Origin: Planctomycetaceae bacterium
GTDB taxonomy: Bacteria > Planctomycetota > Planctomycetia > Pirellulales > Thermoguttaceae
DNA length: 7,268 bases
NCBI GenBank assembly: GCA_031266315.1
Contig: JAISBG010000689.1
Coordinates: 1-7,268 of the forward strand
Direction of reading: 5' to 3'
In this document: positions 5,416-7,268 of the stretch, piece by piece
Layout of the letters: each line of letters begins with the position of its first letter
Position numbering within the stretch: the first letter of the stretch is position 1
Program-made: the position numbers and the translations under genes
Notes under the pieces: model-generated
Seen by the model: the letters and a program-made list of their open reading frames with translations, nothing else
Database searches by the model: none
What the model was told of the DNA's origin: nothing

Positions 5416-5441
5416 TTGAACTTATCTTTTGAGTTTTTTCA

Positions 5442-7214
5442 TTACGGATAATTGACGGATTCTCCTCCGCTACAGGTTCCAAATGCTTTTAGAATTTCTT
5501 TCGGAATATTGCTTGGCAAAAATTTCACGGCGCCGTCAAAGAATACCGCATTGATTCCGCCCGCGTGAAAACTGCCAACTCGTCCGTCTTCGGTGTTGAT
5601 TCCTTTGAGTAATTCGTCCGGCGTAATATCCGCTGTTGGGTTCATCCAGCAAAACGGTTGTTTCACCTCGACAACTGCAAGCGTATTACTTGTTCCGTCC
5701 GCAATCCGAGCGAATGTTCCAGCCGAACGCATTCCGTCGTGTCCGGTTTTTTTTGCCGGAATAAACCCTTCTCCGGCAATCGCCGAATAGCAACATAAAC
5801 CGGCATTTTTCGCCAACGGGTTTTCTTCGCAACGATAAAAGTCAACAACTACGTTATGAAATTGCTTGTTGTATTCACTGTCCCACGGTTCATCAAGCCG
5901 GATTTTTTGATACAGAGCCGCTTGTTCCATAAACGGCAAAATCAATACACGCCAACTATGTAACGGTTTCCCGTCTTTGTCCACCGTATAAAGCGGCGGC
6001 AATGCCGTAAACGTATCGTGATAATTATGAATGGCAATAGCAATTTGTTTGAGTTTGTCGATACATTGCGCCCGTTGTCTTGCCGCATGAGCTTTTGCTG
6101 ATGCTTGAGCCGCCGCCTGAACTGCAGGAAGTAATAATCCGGCAGCAACACCGCCGGCAACTACAATTTCCTGTTTTGCCGCAATTCCTTCATTTTTTAA
6201 CCGGAAAATAAGTTTATCGTCTTCCACATCAGGAAGCAATGTCCGCAAAAAACCCTTCATAAATTCAAAAGCAAACGGCGGAACATAAATATTATTTCCT
6301 TGTGCTTTTTCCAGTTCGGTATTAAATCGGGCGGCATTTATTCCAAATTCAATCGTACTTTCCAACAAACTACGCAATTGAACGGCATCGGTTCGTTTTG
6401 TCGTCTTAACCGTCAGAAAAACATTGTTTATTTTTTCGTCTGAAAATAAAGCGTTGATTGGAAACGATGCGGCGACCCATTCGATTTTTTGTGCGGCAAA
6501 TGTTAAAAGTCCCAGAACTTCCTTTGGTACATTGGGTATATTGTTTAATGCAACGGCGGAAGCGAATTTTGCTTTGAGTTTTTCCGGCAATGCCGCAACG
6601 ATTTTAATTTCATCTTGTCCCAAAACCTGCAATCCTTGCTGAATCCGTGAATCTTTTGACGGTGTAATCGTTTGCAACCACGTAATAAAAGTAAGTTTCG
6701 CAATATCGTTATCTAAATTGCCGTAAGGAAAAACAGGAAGGAACAAAAATTCACCGGACTGAGCCGACGGAACATTCAAGCCTGCCGCGTGAAGAAGCGA
6801 ATGTAATGTTTGCAAATCATCTTCCGTTTTATTTTTCCAAGGTGTCGCCAAAACGAACATAATACCACTAGTTGTGAAATCAAGATCGCAGAAGAAAGCC
6901 AACTCCTGAATACCAAGTTTTTTTGTAATTGTTTCATACTGCGGACGCACGAGAGTGTCCAATTTTTCGAGTTCGTCATTTAATTCGCGGGTTGTTGCTT
7001 TAAAAGATTTTTCGTCAAAGTGAAGTTGTTTCAACAACTCTTCACCAAGTTTTCCGACTTGTGATTTTATCGAATCAATTTCGATTTTTCGCAAATCAAG
7101 GTGGACAAAAAACACCGTATTGTCGGTGATTAACGGAGCAAACGTTTCTTGCCCGAACACACGAACTGTTGTCAAAACAAGAAACAACATCAAAACATTC
7201 ATCAAATTTCTCAT
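5442..7214 (-). CDS. DUF1559 (SBP_bac_10) planctomycete protein with a long N-terminal domain
   Basis: A 590-residue exported protein of unknown function. I place the start at 7214 because AGGAG lies 6 bases before it and because it gives a clean signal peptide (MRNLMNVLMLFLVLTTVRVFG, then QE). The open frame runs on upstream to 7265 or beyond, without a site. Residues about 25-345 form a charged region of alternating helices and strands that I do not recognise. At about 350-385 comes a prepilin-like hydrophobic helix (VVAGGVAAGLLLPAVQAA), then AHAARQRAQCIDKLKQIAIA and HNYHD (396-400), the sequence that in most DUF1559 proteins follows the pilin-type N-terminus. Next come LPPLY, LHSWRVLILPFMEQ (418-431), DEPWD, DGTSNT (506-511) and the H-x9-DG motif (H550, D560-G561) near the end. 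The DUF1559 family is greatly expanded in planctomycetes. The gene is followed closely by Repeat A copy 2. A structural or surface role is usually supposed but not shown here. Confidence 0.87.
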   Translation of the reverse strand: MRNLMNVLMLFLVLTTVRVFGQETFAPLITDNTVFFVHLDLRKIEIDSIKSQVGKLGEELLKQLHFDEKSFKATTRELNDELEKLDTLVRPQYETITKKLGIQELAFFCDLDFTTSGIMFVLATPWKNKTEDDLQTLHSLLHAAGLNVPSAQSGEFLFLPVFPYGNLDNDIAKLTFITWLQTITPSKDSRIQQGLQVLGQDEIKIVAALPEKLKAKFASAVALNNIPNVPKEVLGLLTFAAQKIEWVAASFPINALFSDEKINNVFLTVKTTKRTDAVQLRSLLESTIEFGINAARFNTELEKAQGNNIYVPPFAFEFMKGFLRTLLPDVEDDKLIFRLKNEGIAAKQEIVVAGGVAAGLLLPAVQAAAQASAKAHAARQRAQCIDKLKQIAIAIHNYHDTFTALPPLYTVDKDGKPLHSWRVLILPFMEQAALYQKIRLDEPWDSEYNKQFHNVVVDFYRCEENPLAKNAGLCCYSAIAGEGFIPAKKTGHDGMRSAGTFARIADGTSNTLAVVEVKQPFCWMNPTADITPDELLKGINTEDGRVGSFHAGGINAVFFDGAVKFLPSNIPKEILKAFGTCSGGESVNYP

Positions 7215-7220
7215 GGGATT

Positions 7221-7225
7221 CTCCT
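7221..7225 (-). promoter_or_regulatory. Shine-Dalgarno site deciding the DUF1559 gene start
   Basis: On the minus strand AGGAG is followed by AATCCC and then the ATG at 7214. This is the only clear ribosome binding site among the four genes. It favours the shorter protein over the upstream ATG at 7265, whose 17 extra residues (starting MFSGTIYCLTSYF) would spoil the signal peptide. Confidence 0.75.
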
Positions 7226-7268
7226 GAAAATAACTTGTCAAACAGTAAATCGTTCCGGAAAACACAAC

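Noticed and set aside
5419..5439. Small hairpin AACTTA/TGAGTT followed by TTTT
   Set aside because: The T run is on the plus strand, where no gene ends. On the minus strand, where the DUF1559 gene ends, no T run follows the stem.
7236..7241. Minus-strand TTGACA, a perfect -35 hexamer before the DUF1559 gene
   Set aside because: A -10 element at 17 bases would fall on the start codon (TCCCAT), so it cannot be this gene's promoter. The true promoter is probably outside the window.
7215..7265. N-terminal extension of the DUF1559 protein to an ATG at 7265
   Set aside because: The ATG at 7214 has AGGAG at proper distance and gives a normal signal peptide; the extension does not.

Overview
This 7.3 kb window is AT-rich chromosomal DNA that most resembles a planctomycete, probably a low-GC host-associated or gut-type lineage (the lineage detail is inference). 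The clearest marker is the minus-strand gene at the right edge. It encodes a DUF1559-family protein with the H-x9-DG C-terminal signature (H550, D560-G561) and the 'LHSWRV-LPF-EQ' block that planctomycete genomes carry in many copies. A small lipoprotein with a transthyretin-like domain of the kind common in planctomycetes, and Shine-Dalgarno-poor starts on three of four genes, agree with this.

Layout. Two plus-strand genes lie on the left: a secreted M14-type metallocarboxypeptidase (62-1390) with a complete zinc and catalytic motif set, then a lipoprotein (1509-1964). Two minus-strand genes lie on the right: a DUF1559 protein (start re-assigned to 7214, end 5442) and, downstream of it, a polytopic GT-C/GT39-like glycosyltransferase (5122-2825). 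The two pairs converge on an 860-bp gene-free region (1965-2824). All four products appear to be exported, lipidated or membrane-embedded, so the window is about the cell envelope, but nothing shows that the four act in one pathway.

The non-coding DNA is the unusual part. Two copies of one palindromic element (Repeat A, 2011-2165 and 5248-5415) lie in opposite orientation on either side of the glycosyltransferase gene. A second, unrelated nested palindrome (Repeat B, about 2544-2756) has three hairpins in each arm, and the arms are reverse complements of each other. Stem differences between related arms include paired changes that keep base-pairing. The same region also holds a decayed minus-strand coding remnant (2257-2439), a separate 44-nt hairpin and an 11-bp perfect inverted repeat. 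At the left edge a 72-bp tandem duplication has copied the start codon and signal peptide of the carboxypeptidase in frame.

I saw no tRNA, rRNA, CRISPR array, transposase or defence system. No clearly new multi-gene system is visible. The best leads are the two palindromic repeat families and the duplicated signal-peptide start.
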